Positions 26,516 to 35,180 are shown, numbered from the stretch's first letter. The stretch is 64,000 nt of DNA from Bradyrhizobium sp. CCBAU 51765 (GCF_015291725.1 NZ_CP030038.1:5011001-5075000), one strand, 5' to 3'. Notes: generated by a model from the letters alone, not told the origin. Program-made: numbers and translations.

Positions 26516-26569
26516 GCAGATTTAGGTCGCGGTGCCAACGGCCATCGTCCGAGACGTGCCAACAGCCTT

Positions 26570-26586
26570 TCTGCGTTGCACGCAGA
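26570..26586 (-). promoter_or_regulatory. Perfect inverted repeat upstream of the adh promoter
   Basis: TCTGCGT-TGC-ACGCAGA, 55-70 bp upstream of the -24 element. Position and symmetry fit an activator-binding site. Confidence 0.45.
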
Positions 26587-26953
26587 CGTCACTTTTCATC
26601 CATGATGAAAACAGCCGGTTACTACCAAGCACGGATCAGCGTCGTCTAAGGGTCCTCAATCATCGGAAGGATCGATGATCAAGCCAGGCACGACAGAAAC
26701 AATAAGGGGGTGAGCTTCGCAGCGCATTGCTTGCGACGCAGCCCGCTTATGCCCAATACCCGGGTGCGCTTGCCTGCCGTCGGTCCAAGGAGCGGTCGAA
26801 CTGGCCCTCTGCCCTGCACGGAGCCGAGATCGCGGCTAAACGGAAAGCGGCCGGTTAGTTGCCACAGTTCGCTCCCGTGGAGCTGCAGCGCGACGATCCG
26901 CCGCCGTCGATCCCTTCGTCGCCGGCCAGTAGGCGATCATCGGTACAGCAGCC
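26587..26953. other. Gene-free interval beside the recombination scar
   Basis: About 370 bases without a credible gene. One inverted repeat is present at 26659-26679 (ATCATCG, 7-base gap, CGATGAT). Otherwise nothing is recognised. Confidence 0.45.
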
Positions 26954-27300
26954 TCACCTCCCCTGGAACGCCGCCGGACGGCGCTCGATAGAGGACTGAA
27001 TACCTTCTCGCTCGTCGGCGCTCTTGTGAACGCGGTCCAGGATCGCGGGGATGCAGGCAATCGCAGCCGCCTCGCTCTGCTCGGCATATTTCGCGGCCGC
27101 TTCCCTTGTCACCTGAATGCCAAGCGGTCCGTTGCGGGCGATGATCGCCGCGATCTCCATGGCGCGGTCGACCTGCTGACCCGCCGGCACGACCTCCTGG
27201 ACGAGACCGATCTCACGGGCGCGCTGCGCGGTGAATTCATCGCAGAGGAAGAGGTGGTACATGGCATTGCCCCAGCCTGCGCGGGACAGCGCATGTCCCT
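26954..27300 (-). pseudogene. Enoyl-CoA hydratase/isomerase, C-terminal remnant
   Basis: The reading from about 27289 to the stop matches the last 110 or so residues of a crotonase: RAGWGNAMYHLF, then RAREIGLVQEVVPAG and a helical tail ending ADEREGIQSSIERRPAAFQG. The N-terminal half with the CoA-binding and oxyanion residues is missing. Beyond about 27300 the other strand encodes an aconitase piece instead. The gene was therefore cut at this point and is not functional as a hydratase. Confidence 0.8.
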
Positions 27301-27304
27301 GTAG

Positions 27305-27493
27305 AGCGCGGCAGATCGTTACGCCGAGGAAGGCCGTTCCCTCGTGGTGCTCGCCGGAGAGCGCCACGGCATGGGCTCATCGCGCGACTGGGCCGCGAAG
27401 GGCGTCGCTCTGCTCGGTGCCCACGCCGTGCTGGCGCTAAGCTTCGAGCGCATTCACCGCTCCAACCTGATCGGCATGGGCATCTTGCCGCTA
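27305..27493 (+). pseudogene. Aconitate hydratase internal fragment
   Basis: The plus-strand frame open from 27305 reads RYAEEGRSLVVLAGERHG, then GMGSSRDWAAKG, SFERIHRSNLIGMG and ILPL. This is the highly conserved C-terminal-domain block of aconitase A (GSSRDWAAKG and SFERIHRSNL are hallmark motifs). About 60 residues survive; the rest of the roughly 900-residue enzyme is absent on both sides. It is a relic, and marks a DNA junction with the crotonase remnant. Confidence 0.85.
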
Positions 27494-27876
27494 CCGAAAT
27501 TTCGATCTAAGCCATTAATTTTGCTGAGATATTTCAACTCTGATCAGCCCTTTATGTAATTGGACCGATTGAAAGAACTGGTTTGACGAGGCTTCCGCGG
27601 CTTGGCTCTTCTAGGACCATATACGCATGAATTGGAAGCGAAGATCGTTTCTTCGGATTATCAGTGCACACGTCACGACACACGAGACTCACATCGCCGC
27701 CGTACGCGAACAGCCTCGATCTTGCGTGAGCACAGGAACTGTGGGCCGGCTCGAAAGACACGGAGCAGAATGCAGCCCCGGATGCTGGCAGCGATCTGCA
27801 AGGGCAACGCACGGCCGAGATCCGGGTCGACACGGAAGGCGACTGTTGGAACGGGCGGCATGGCCGCCAGCATCCC
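27494..27876. other. Interval with a possible MocR/GntR N-terminal remnant
   Basis: This stretch has no intact gene. On the minus strand between about 27873 and 27775 a frame reads FRVDPDLGRALPLQIAASIR, resembling the start of a MocR/PdxR-type regulator (the PLYRQIAxxIR motif), and then loses similarity. The first bases (27494-27550) are AT-richer than the surroundings. The identification is weak. Confidence 0.35.
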
Positions 27877-28407
27877 TCAGGATGGACCAGGAGCGGATTC
27901 GGATCCAGCCTCCACGGGATCGGTCACCCCGACCGCGTGATAGGCACGGCCGAAATAGATCAGATTGTCGGTGCAGCCCGATCTTTGCAGCGCGACGACC
28001 CGGCAGAACAGTACATCATGCGTGCCGACATTGACGATATCGGCAATCCGGCAGTCGAACGCGGCGGCGCAGTCGGCCAGCACCGGCGCACCCGTTGCGA
28101 GCGTCGACCAGTCCGCGGCGGCGAACCGCTCTTCGGCAGGCACCTTACCGCCGAACAGGCGGGACAGTTGCTCGTGCCTCGCCGAGAGCACGTTGACGCA
28201 CACCGCCTTGTTGCGCATCACGCTGGCATAGGCTGAGGAGCCGCGGTTGATGCAGACCAGAAGCGTCGGCGGATCGTCGGTCACGCTGCAGATCGCGGAT
28301 GCGGTGAATCCGGCGCGGCCTGCGGCACCGTCGGTCGTGACGATGTTGACGGCCGCACCGAGACAGGCCATCGCGTCACGGTAGTCCCGGGAAGCCACAT
28401 CCTGCAT
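27877..28407 (-). CDS. Flavin reductase, RutF/HpaC-like
   Basis: The 176-aa protein is a flavin reductase of the split-barrel family: NIVTTDGAAGRAGFTASAICSVTDDPPTLLVCINRGS and the late GTHDVLFCRVVA and LIYFGRAYH motifs. It supplies reduced FMN/FAD to a partner monooxygenase, probably the LLM-type enzyme at 37781-39085. The ATG at 28407 follows GGTGAGGA; an in-frame reading to 28506 lies in the upstream hydrolase gene. It is the last gene of the left operon. Confidence 0.9.
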   Translation of the reverse strand: MQDVASRDYRDAMACLGAAVNIVTTDGAAGRAGFTASAICSVTDDPPTLLVCINRGSSAYASVMRNKAVCVNVLSARHEQLSRLFGGKVPAEERFAAADWSTLATGAPVLADCAAAFDCRIADIVNVGTHDVLFCRVVALQRSGCTDNLIYFGRAYHAVGVTDPVEAGSESAPGPS

Positions 28408-28415
28408 CGATGTCC

Positions 28416-29669
28416 TCACCCCTCGATGGCAGGCGCGAAGGCAAGCTCGCGCAACACCTGAGCCAACACCGACGCTCCCGCGGCGACATGATCGGGCTCG
28501 GCCCATTCATGCTCGACATGGCTCACCCCGTCGCGGCACGGGATGAAGATCATCGCGGCCGGACAGACTTTTGCGAGATGACGGGCATCGTGACCGGCGG
28601 CAGAGAGAATCGCCATGGCGGAATGCCCCTGCGCACGCGCGGCCTTCCCGATGCCCTCTCGCAGAGGCGCATCGAAGGCGTTCGAGGGCGCATCGACGAG
28701 CGGCGTCACTGTGACCGCGCAAGGCGATGCGTTCGCCCTGCAAAGAGTTGTGATACGCACACCGGCCGCGTCGAGCACCGCGTTATCGGGATGGCGCAGA
28801 TCGATGCTGAAACTGACACGCGACGGCACCACCGAGGGCGCGTTCGGTGTGACGGCGACCCGGCCGATGGTGAACTTGATGTCGGCATCGATGGTGCCGA
28901 TCTCGGCATGGAGCGCCGACGCCATCCGCGCAAAGGCCGCGAGCGCATCCCGCCTCTCCGACTGCGCCAGCGTGCCGGCGTGTCCTTCGCTCCCCTCAAC
29001 CACCACCTGAAAGGTCTTCTTGCCCTGGATGCCGGTGACGATACCGATGGTGCAGTCGGCCGCTTCCAGCAACGGCCCCTGCTCGATGTGCAATTCGAGA
29101 TAGGCGCCGACCGCGAAGCCGAGCGACCTATGCGGCAGATCGGGAAACGCCGCGTGAAGGCGGTCGAGCGCTTCGCCGACGCTGACGCCATCGGCATCGC
29201 GCGCTGCGCGGATCGCATCCATGTCGCGCTCGCCGGTGAAGGCTTCCGAGCCCATCATGCCCGGCGCAAAGCGCGAACCTTCCTCGTTCATCCAGGCAAC
29301 GACGATGACGTCGCGCGCGGGCCTTTCGCCTTGCTCGGCGAGCGAGACCACCGCTTCGAGTGCCGCCATCACGCCGGCCGCGCCGTCGAACTTGCCGCCG
29401 GTCGGCTGGCTGTCGAGATGACTGCCAAGGAGAAGCGGCGGCGCAGCGCGATCGCGGCCGGCCAGCGTCAGGAACAGGTTTCCCGCAGCGTCGGTCGACG
29501 GCGTCAAGCCCGCCTCGCCGGCCCAGCCGATCACGCGGCGCCAGGCGGCGATCTCGCCATCGCTCAATGCCTGACGGTTGACCCCGCCGGCCGGCGTCGC
29601 GCCGATCTCGGCGAGTGCCATCAAGCGGGTCCAGAGCCGATCGGCGTCGATCAGGGGCTGGCTCGTCAT
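28416..29669 (-). CDS. M20-family Zn hydrolase (N-carbamoyl-amino acid/allantoate amidohydrolase type)
   Basis: The 417-aa protein has the di-metal motifs of the M20 carbamoylase group: GSHLDSQPTGGKFDG (His and Asp), WMNEEGSRFAP (Glu), ELHIEQGPLLE (His) and a late GHDARHL (His). These enzymes hydrolyse N-carbamoyl amino acids, ureidoglycolate or allantoate, releasing ammonia and CO2. Presence here suggests a ureido or carbamoyl intermediate. The stop lies 8 bp before the flavin reductase start. Confidence 0.9.
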   Translation of the reverse strand: MTSQPLIDADRLWTRLMALAEIGATPAGGVNRQALSDGEIAAWRRVIGWAGEAGLTPSTDAAGNLFLTLAGRDRAAPPLLLGSHLDSQPTGGKFDGAAGVMAALEAVVSLAEQGERPARDVIVVAWMNEEGSRFAPGMMGSEAFTGERDMDAIRAARDADGVSVGEALDRLHAAFPDLPHRSLGFAVGAYLELHIEQGPLLEAADCTIGIVTGIQGKKTFQVVVEGSEGHAGTLAQSERRDALAAFARMASALHAEIGTIDADIKFTIGRVAVTPNAPSVVPSRVSFSIDLRHPDNAVLDAAGVRITTLCRANASPCAVTVTPLVDAPSNAFDAPLREGIGKAARAQGHSAMAILSAAGHDARHLAKVCPAAMIFIPCRDGVSHVEHEWAEPDHVAAGASVLAQVLRELAFAPAIEG

Positions 29670-29672
29670 CGA

Positions 29673-30560
29673 CTACTTCGTGCGCATGATCTGGCCCGGC
29701 AGCGCGCGCGGATCGCGCGGCAGCCAGTGTCCGGCCTCGACCTGGGCGATGAACTCGGCGAGCAATGCGTTGAACGCCGCCGGCTCTTCCAGATTGAGCG
29801 TGTGGCCGGTCTTGGGGAAGACCGAGAGGCCGCAGGCCGGAATGGTCTTCTTCAGGAAGATGCCGGGCTGGAGGCAGTGATCGTCCTCGTCGCCGACGAT
29901 GACCAGCGTCGGCACCATCATTGTCTTCAAACCGTCTTCGAGGTCGTAGAAGGACGGCCGACGCGCCTGAACGCCGCGCATGGTGTTGGCGGCGCCGCGG
30001 TCGGAATGGGTCGCGAGACGATCGGCGAATTCCTGCCAGCCGCGCGGATCCTTGTTCTGGAACTGCACCCGGCTCGCGCCGAGCGCATAGATCTTGGCGA
30101 ATTCCCTGGCGCCCTGCTTCTCGAAATTGTCGGCGACTTCGAGCGAGACGCCGCGAAAATACTCCTCGAACTCCTTCTCGCAGCCGTAGCCGGCACCGGC
30201 CACCGTGAGCGACAACGCGCGCTCCGGCGTGCGCAGGCCGAAATGCACCGTACAGAACCCGCCCATGGAGAGGCCGACGATATGCGCCTTGTCGATTCCG
30301 AGCGCGTCGAGCACGGCGACCGCATCGTCCGCCGCGATCGCCTGGGAATAGGCCTCCACGCTGTCAGGCACATCCGACGGCGGATAGCCGCGCGCGGCGT
30401 AGCTGATGCAGCGATGGCGTCGGCTGAAGTAACGCAGCTGCGGCTCCCAGCTTTGGTGATTGCCGCCGAATTCGTGGATAAAGAGGATCGGCGTTCCCTC
30501 GCCCGCTTCCTCCACGTGCAGCTTCACACCATCCTTCGCTGTGATCATCGTCATCGGCAT
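29673..30560 (-). CDS. Alpha/beta hydrolase
   Basis: The 295-aa protein has the oxyanion segment FIHEFGGNHQSW, nucleophile elbow VGLSMGGF (Ser about residue 97), acid VGDEDDH and His TGHTLNLE. It resembles lactonases and RutD-like hydrolases. I place the start at 30560 (AGGGA upstream), just after the aminotransferase stop; the longer in-frame reading continues into that gene and is not used. It ends 3 bp before the M20 hydrolase start. Confidence 0.9.
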   Translation of the reverse strand: MPMTMITAKDGVKLHVEEAGEGTPILFIHEFGGNHQSWEPQLRYFSRRHRCISYAARGYPPSDVPDSVEAYSQAIAADDAVAVLDALGIDKAHIVGLSMGGFCTVHFGLRTPERALSLTVAGAGYGCEKEFEEYFRGVSLEVADNFEKQGAREFAKIYALGASRVQFQNKDPRGWQEFADRLATHSDRGAANTMRGVQARRPSFYDLEDGLKTMMVPTLVIVGDEDDHCLQPGIFLKKTIPACGLSVFPKTGHTLNLEEPAAFNALLAEFIAQVEAGHWLPRDPRALPGQIMRTK

Positions 30561-30565
30561 CGTCC

Positions 30566-31711
30566 CTAGAATTGCGGCGGCAGGTCGTTGAGCGTGCGCG
30601 CCTGCGCAACCATCTCCGGCAGCAACGTGCACAACTTCTCGACCCAGGCTTGCGGCACCGAAGTGCTGATCTTGACGAAGCGGTCGCCGAAGCGCTGGGT
30701 GTGATAGGTGCCCTGCCGAATCATGATGCCCTGGCGGCGATAGCATTCGACCAGCGCCTCCGGGCGGATGCCGGCCGCGATGGTCTCGAGCACCAGGAAG
30801 TTGCCGTGCGAGGGCATGATCGGCAGCGCCACCCCGTCGATTGCGGAAGCCGCCTCCTGGATCATCTCCTTGTTGGCGCGGTCGGTGCTGCGGACCTTCT
30901 TCATCCATTCGGCCTTGACCGACAACCCCGCCTGCGCCGCGCGCTGGGCAATGACGCTGGCGCCGAGCACGCTGGTGGAGGTCTGCGCCAGTTCCTCGAA
31001 CAGGTCGGGCGCTGCGACGAGGGCTCCGATGCGCAAGCCCGCGAGCCCGAGCCATTTCGAGAAGCTGGTCGAGACCACCGAGCCTTTCGGGGAAACATGC
31101 AGTGCCGGGGTATGGCCGTCGGCAAAATCGCGATAAGTGCAGTCGTGCACCAGCAGCGCGCCGCAATCACGCGCGATCGCCGCAAAGCTCTCGATCTCCT
31201 CGCGGGTGTAGCGAATGCCGAGCGGATTGTTGGGATCGACAAGATAGATGATCGCGGTGCGCTCATCGACATTCGCCTTCAATGCCTCGGGCGTCAGCCG
31301 GTAGTTGCAGGCGGGATCGTAGATCGGGATCTCGATCACCTCGGCGCCTTGCTGGCGCGCGAACAGGCACGGCCATTTCCAGGTCGGGTCGGTCGTGACC
31401 AGCGTGGTGCCGGGCTTGCAGCGCGCGCGGCAGATCATCGCCAGCGCGTTGACTCCGCCCTCGGTCACCAGCGCTTCTGCGCCGGGCACGCCGAGATCGG
31501 CGACGATCGCCTCGCGCAGCGCCTCGAAGCCGAGCGGCGGGGCATAGGCGTTGAACTCACCCGCCTCGATCGAGCGCAGCATCGCCTCGCGCACGGCCGG
31601 ATGGCTCTCGATATGGTTGGTGTTCTGGCCGAGCCAGTAGAGTCCCGGCGTCGCCGAGAGCTCGTCGAAATAGCGGTTGCGGACCAGCGCCGCAGATTGA
31701 GACCCTGACAT
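30566..31711 (-). CDS. PLP-dependent class I/II aminotransferase
   Basis: The 381-aa protein is a fold-type I aminotransferase. The PLP Lys lies in STSFSKWLGLAGLRIG (about residue 219), with Asp/Tyr partners in VDPNNPLG and LVHDCTYRDF, and FVKISTSVP near the end supplies the carboxylate-binding Arg region (here K/S-type, so the exact Arg is not obvious). It probably removes an amino group from a catabolic intermediate. It overlaps none but is 7 bp from the SDR gene. Confidence 0.88.
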   Translation of the reverse strand: MSGSQSAALVRNRYFDELSATPGLYWLGQNTNHIESHPAVREAMLRSIEAGEFNAYAPPLGFEALREAIVADLGVPGAEALVTEGGVNALAMICRARCKPGTTLVTTDPTWKWPCLFARQQGAEVIEIPIYDPACNYRLTPEALKANVDERTAIIYLVDPNNPLGIRYTREEIESFAAIARDCGALLVHDCTYRDFADGHTPALHVSPKGSVVSTSFSKWLGLAGLRIGALVAAPDLFEELAQTSTSVLGASVIAQRAAQAGLSVKAEWMKKVRSTDRANKEMIQEAASAIDGVALPIMPSHGNFLVLETIAAGIRPEALVECYRRQGIMIRQGTYHTQRFGDRFVKISTSVPQAWVEKLCTLLPEMVAQARTLNDLPPQF

Positions 31712-31718
31712 CGACGCC

Positions 31719-32498
31719 TCAGATCACCGAGCCGCGCGCGGCGATGCCGCCGTCGATCGTCACCACGGTGCCGGTGATGTAGCCGGACCGCGGCGAGGAC
31801 AGGAAGGCGACGAGATCGGCGACCTCCTCCGACGTCGCCGGCCGCTTGCCCGGATATTTGTCGAACAGCTCCTCCCAGCGGCTTTCGTCGCCGAGCATGT
31901 CGATCGACTTGCGCTTCATGATCTTGAGCATGCGGTCGGTGGCAACAGGCCCGGGATTGACCGCGACGACGCGGACGCCGTGATCGAGACTGCGGCCGCC
32001 GAGCGCTTTGGTGAAGGACATCAGCGCGGCGTTGCCGGTCGAGCCCGCGATATAGCTCGCGTCCCAGTTCTCACCGGAATTGCCGATGATGTTGATGATG
32101 ACGCCGTCCTTGCCCTTCATGCGCGGATAATAGAGACGCGACAGCGTGATGTAGCCGAACACCTTGAGATCGAAGCCGCGCCGCCAGGCCGCGTCGTCGA
32201 GGATTTCAAGCGAGCCGGCCGGGATGTCGCCGGCATTGTTGATGAGGATGTCGATATCGCCGACCTCGGCCGCGAGCTTTTCCATCGCCGCCGTGCTCGA
32301 CAGGTCGAGCGCATGGATCGTGATCTTCACGCCATGGCTGGCTTCGAGCTGCTTCTTGGCCTCCAGCATCGCCTCGCCGTTACGGGCGGCGAGATGCAAA
32401 TGACACCCCTCCGCGGCGAAGAGCTCGGCCACCGCCAGTCCAATCCCTTTCGACGCGCCGGTGATGAGGGCGGTCTTGTTCGTCAGCTTCAGGTCCAC
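31719..32498 (-). CDS. Short-chain dehydrogenase/reductase with altered YxxxK
   Basis: The 259-aa SDR has the cofactor motif TGASKGIG and NNAG (LINNAGDIPAG). The catalytic region reads NSGENWDASYIAGSTGNAA: the Tyr is present, but the Lys four residues on is Ser (YIAGS). I choose the GTG at 32498, preceded by GGAG; the ATG at 32552 would lie upstream of the operator at 32524-32548 and adds an atypical N-terminus. First gene of the left operon. Confidence 0.85.
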   Translation of the reverse strand: MDLKLTNKTALITGASKGIGLAVAELFAAEGCHLHLAARNGEAMLEAKKQLEASHGVKITIHALDLSSTAAMEKLAAEVGDIDILINNAGDIPAGSLEILDDAAWRRGFDLKVFGYITLSRLYYPRMKGKDGVIINIIGNSGENWDASYIAGSTGNAALMSFTKALGGRSLDHGVRVVAVNPGPVATDRMLKIMKRKSIDMLGDESRWEELFDKYPGKRPATSEEVADLVAFLSSPRSGYITGTVVTIDGGIAARGSVI

Positions 32499-32523
32499 TC
32501 GGGTCTCCAGGATGCAAGCTAGA

Positions 32524-32548
32524 TATACAAATTCTAGCAATTTGCATA
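32524..32548. promoter_or_regulatory. Operator-like inverted repeat in front of the SDR operon
   Basis: TATACAAATT, CTAGC spacer, AATTTGCATA: 10-base arms with one mismatch, 26 bp before the chosen GTG. AT-rich symmetrical sites of this kind are typical of GntR/FCD regulators, and such a regulator gene ends 17 bp away. Confidence 0.6.
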
Positions 32549-32564
32549 CCAAGAGGCCGGAAGG

Positions 32565-33281
32565 TCACTCGAAGGCGGCCAGAAAGTCCAGGAGGTTGTC
32601 GCCGAGCAGGTTGACGTGGTCGCGCATGGTGCTGTGCGCCCGCTCCGGATCGTGGGCGAGGATCGCCTGCATGATCGCCTCGTGCTCCCTGACGGTGTCG
32701 GCGATCCGGTTCGGCATCCGCGTCACCCGGCGGCGATAGGCGGCCACCTGGTTGCGCAGCTTGCGGGTCTGGTCGGCGAGGAACGTGTTGCGCGAGGCCT
32801 CGTAGATCGCTTCGTGGAATTCCTGGTTGATGTCGTAGAAGACGTCGATGTCCCCGGTTTCGCCCGCAGCCACAAGTCGCTGGTGAATCTTGCCTATTTC
32901 AGCCCCCCAGGCCTGCGAGACGCGCCGGGCGGCGAGCCTTGCACAAAGCCCTTCGAGCTCGGCCATCACCTGGAACATCTCGATCAGCGCCTGCGCCTTG
33001 ATGCTTCGGACGGTCGCGCCCTGCCGGCCGCGCAGCTCGACCAGATTGTTCGCAGCCATCAGGCGGAACGCCTCCCGCACCGGCGTGCGTGAGACGCCAA
33101 AACGCTGGGCGATCTCCTGCTCGTCGAGCCGGCTGCCCGGTTCGAGGTGGCCTGCCGCGATCGCCTCTTCGAGCTTCTGGCGCAAGCTCTCGGCGAGCGT
33201 CGTACCGGGGCTTGCGGCGAGGGTTTCGTGCCCATTTTTCACGCGCCTGCCTCCGCCATGTGCACCAATATCCGCCATCAT
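32565..33281 (-). CDS. GntR-family (FadR/FCD) regulator
   Basis: The 238-aa protein has a winged helix-turn-helix (residues about 25-90, LDEQEIAQRFGVSRTPVREAF) and a helical FCD ligand domain with His/Asp residues (INQEFHEAIYEAS, VREHEAIMQAI, MRDHVNLLG) that commonly bind a metal and a carboxylate effector. It lies between two divergent catabolic operons and probably represses both. ATG at 33281 or 33278; GGAAA precedes. Confidence 0.9.
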   Translation of the reverse strand: MMADIGAHGGGRRVKNGHETLAASPGTTLAESLRQKLEEAIAAGHLEPGSRLDEQEIAQRFGVSRTPVREAFRLMAANNLVELRGRQGATVRSIKAQALIEMFQVMAELEGLCARLAARRVSQAWGAEIGKIHQRLVAAGETGDIDVFYDINQEFHEAIYEASRNTFLADQTRKLRNQVAAYRRRVTRMPNRIADTVREHEAIMQAILAHDPERAHSTMRDHVNLLGDNLLDFLAAFE

Positions 33282-33298
33282 GTTTTTCCGATGCCAAT

Positions 33299-33312
33299 AT
33301 AGGTATACATAT
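33299..33312. promoter_or_regulatory. Palindrome in the GntR promoter region
   Basis: ATAGGTATACATAT, symmetric around GTATAC with one mismatch, 18 bp upstream of the gntR start. It is a candidate autoregulatory operator. A related TATACAA half-site sits at 33489-33495 overlapping the ribosome-binding region of the ABC ATPase gene. Confidence 0.5.
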
Positions 33313-33499
33313 CGACCCTCATATCCCAACGAAATGACCTATTCTCTCTCGGAGACGCAAGTCTCTCCGACCTTTTCGCCCTCGATCTCGCAAGTCTTAT
33401 GCCTGATTTGCTCGGAAATGGCACTGGCACACGAGTTGCTAAGAGATTTCGACGCGGCCCGCTTTCGTATGCGAATGGCCGCCGCCATTATACAAGGAC

Positions 33500-34369
33500 A
33501 TGCTGGTGCAGGCCGCCCGCCTCCCCGATCCCGGACCGACCATCGAAGCCCCGCAGGCTCAGCCGAAGCCTGAGCCGCTGCTCGAGCTGCGCGCGATCAA
33601 CAAGACCTTCGGCTCCGTCGCGGCACTCTCGGGACTTCAGGCAAGCGTCGCCCCCGGAGAGTTCGTCACCGTCGTCGGACCGAGTGGCTGCGGCAAGAGC
33701 ACCCTCTTCAATATCGTTGCCGGCCTGGAAGAGCCGGACGCCGGCGGCATTCTGCGCTTCGAGGGCAAGAGCTGCCACGCGAGCGACCTGCTCGGCCGTG
33801 TCTCCTTCATGCCGCAGCGCGATTTGCTGTTTCCCTGGCGCAATGTCGTGGACAACGCCATCCTCGCGCTCGAGGTTGAAGGCATGCCGCGCGAGCAGGC
33901 GCGCGCCAAGGCGCTGAAGATGCTGCCCGAGTTCGGGCTGGCCGGCTTCGAGAAGCAGTACCCCAATCAACTGTCCGGCGGCATGCGCCAGCGCGTCGCT
34001 CTGATGCGCACATTCCTGTTCGAGCGCGACCTGATGCTGCTCGACGAGCCGTTCGGCGCTCTCGATGCGCTGACGCGGGCGATGATGCAGCGCTGGCTGC
34101 TCGACGTCTGGCAGAAATACCGACGCACCATTCTCTTCATCACCCATGACGTCGACGAGGCGATCTTCCTCGGCGACCGCGTGCTGGTCATGACGGCGCG
34201 TCCCGGCTCGGTGAAGCTCGAACAAATCGTCGACCTGCCCCGCCCGCGGCGGCCCGAGATTGTCACCTCCCCCGAATTCGTGCGCCTGAAGCGCACGCTG
34301 CTCGATGCGATCGAGGAGGAAAGCATGAAGTCGTTTCAATCCTCCATCGCGCAGGAGAAGTCGCAGTGA
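33500..34369 (+). CDS. ABC importer ATPase (nitrate/sulfonate/NMT1 type)
   Basis: The 289-aa ATPase has Walker A GPSGCGKST (about residue 57), the Q-loop MPQRD, signature LSGGMRQRVALMR, Walker B LMLLDEPFGALDA and an H-loop in FITHDVDEA. It belongs to the SsuB/TauB group that energises uptake of small organic sulfur, nitrogen or pyrimidine compounds. First gene of a six-gene plus-strand operon; its end overlaps the aldolase start. Confidence 0.93.
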   Translation: MLVQAARLPDPGPTIEAPQAQPKPEPLLELRAINKTFGSVAALSGLQASVAPGEFVTVVGPSGCGKSTLFNIVAGLEEPDAGGILRFEGKSCHASDLLGRVSFMPQRDLLFPWRNVVDNAILALEVEGMPREQARAKALKMLPEFGLAGFEKQYPNQLSGGMRQRVALMRTFLFERDLMLLDEPFGALDALTRAMMQRWLLDVWQKYRRTILFITHDVDEAIFLGDRVLVMTARPGSVKLEQIVDLPRPRRPEIVTSPEFVRLKRTLLDAIEEESMKSFQSSIAQEKSQ

Positions 34370-35157
34370 ACGCGATGCCAGCGAGAGAACCGCAAGCCGC
34401 ACCGCGCGGGATCGATCCGGCCGAATGGGATGCCCGGATCAAGCTCGCGGCCTGCTATCGCATGGTCGCCAGGCTCGGCATGGACGATTTGATCTACAAT
34501 CACATCTCCATGCGTGTGCCCGGCCATGACGATCAGTTCCTGATCAATCCCTATGGCCTGTTGTTCGACGAGATCACGGCGTCGAGCCTGGTGAAGATCG
34601 ACACCAAAGGAAACAAGCTCGACGACACGCCGCAGGCCGTCAATGTCGCTGCCTTTGTCATCCATGCTGCGATCCACACCTCGAACCACGATGCGGCCTG
34701 CGTGCTGCACACCCATTCCGACGCGAGCGTCGCGGTTTCAGGACAGGAGAAAGGCCTGCTGCCGCTCAGCCAGTTCGCGATGCGCTTCTACGACCGCCAG
34801 GCCTTCCACGACTACGAAGGCGTCGCCATCGACCTCGACGAGCAGGTCCGCCTGGTTCGCGATCTCGGTCCGCACAAGGTGATGCTGATGCGCAACCACG
34901 GCATCCTGACCGTTGGCCGCACGCCGGGCGAGGCCTTCATGCTGCTCTATTATTTCGAGCGGGCCGCGCGGATCCAGCTCCAGATGCAGGCCGCCGCAGC
35001 AGCCGGCGCCAAGCTGGTAATGCCGCCGCACGAGGTTTGCGAGAAGGCCGCCCGCCAGTTCTGGGAATTGCAGGGCGACATCCTCGTGCCCGGTGAACGC
35101 GAATGGCCGGCGCTGATGCGCCAGCTTGACCGCACCGATCCATCCTATCGCAATTGA
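34366..35157 (+). CDS. Class II aldolase/adducin-family protein
   Basis: The 263-aa protein has the zinc-binding and active-site pattern of class II (fuculose-phosphate-type) aldolases: YNHISMRVPG, VLHTHSDASVA (two His), and MLMRNHGILTVG (His). Related enzymes cleave or decarboxylate sugar-like substrates. It overlaps the ATPase gene by four bases at a GTG (ATG at 34375 is an alternative) and is placed, unusually, inside an ABC transporter operon. Confidence 0.88.
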   Translation: MNAMPAREPQAAPRGIDPAEWDARIKLAACYRMVARLGMDDLIYNHISMRVPGHDDQFLINPYGLLFDEITASSLVKIDTKGNKLDDTPQAVNVAAFVIHAAIHTSNHDAACVLHTHSDASVAVSGQEKGLLPLSQFAMRFYDRQAFHDYEGVAIDLDEQVRLVRDLGPHKVMLMRNHGILTVGRTPGEAFMLLYYFERAARIQLQMQAAAAAGAKLVMPPHEVCEKAARQFWELQGDILVPGEREWPALMRQLDRTDPSYRN

Positions 35158-35180
35158 TTTTCACCGTCTGGAGTATGACC

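Noticed and set aside
28410..30569. A 719-codon plus-strand frame
   Set aside because: It is antisense to the M20 hydrolase and the alpha/beta hydrolase, both with complete motifs.
30561..31166. N-terminal extension of the alpha/beta hydrolase
   Set aside because: This part overlaps the aminotransferase gene in another frame; the start at 30560 fits the family length.
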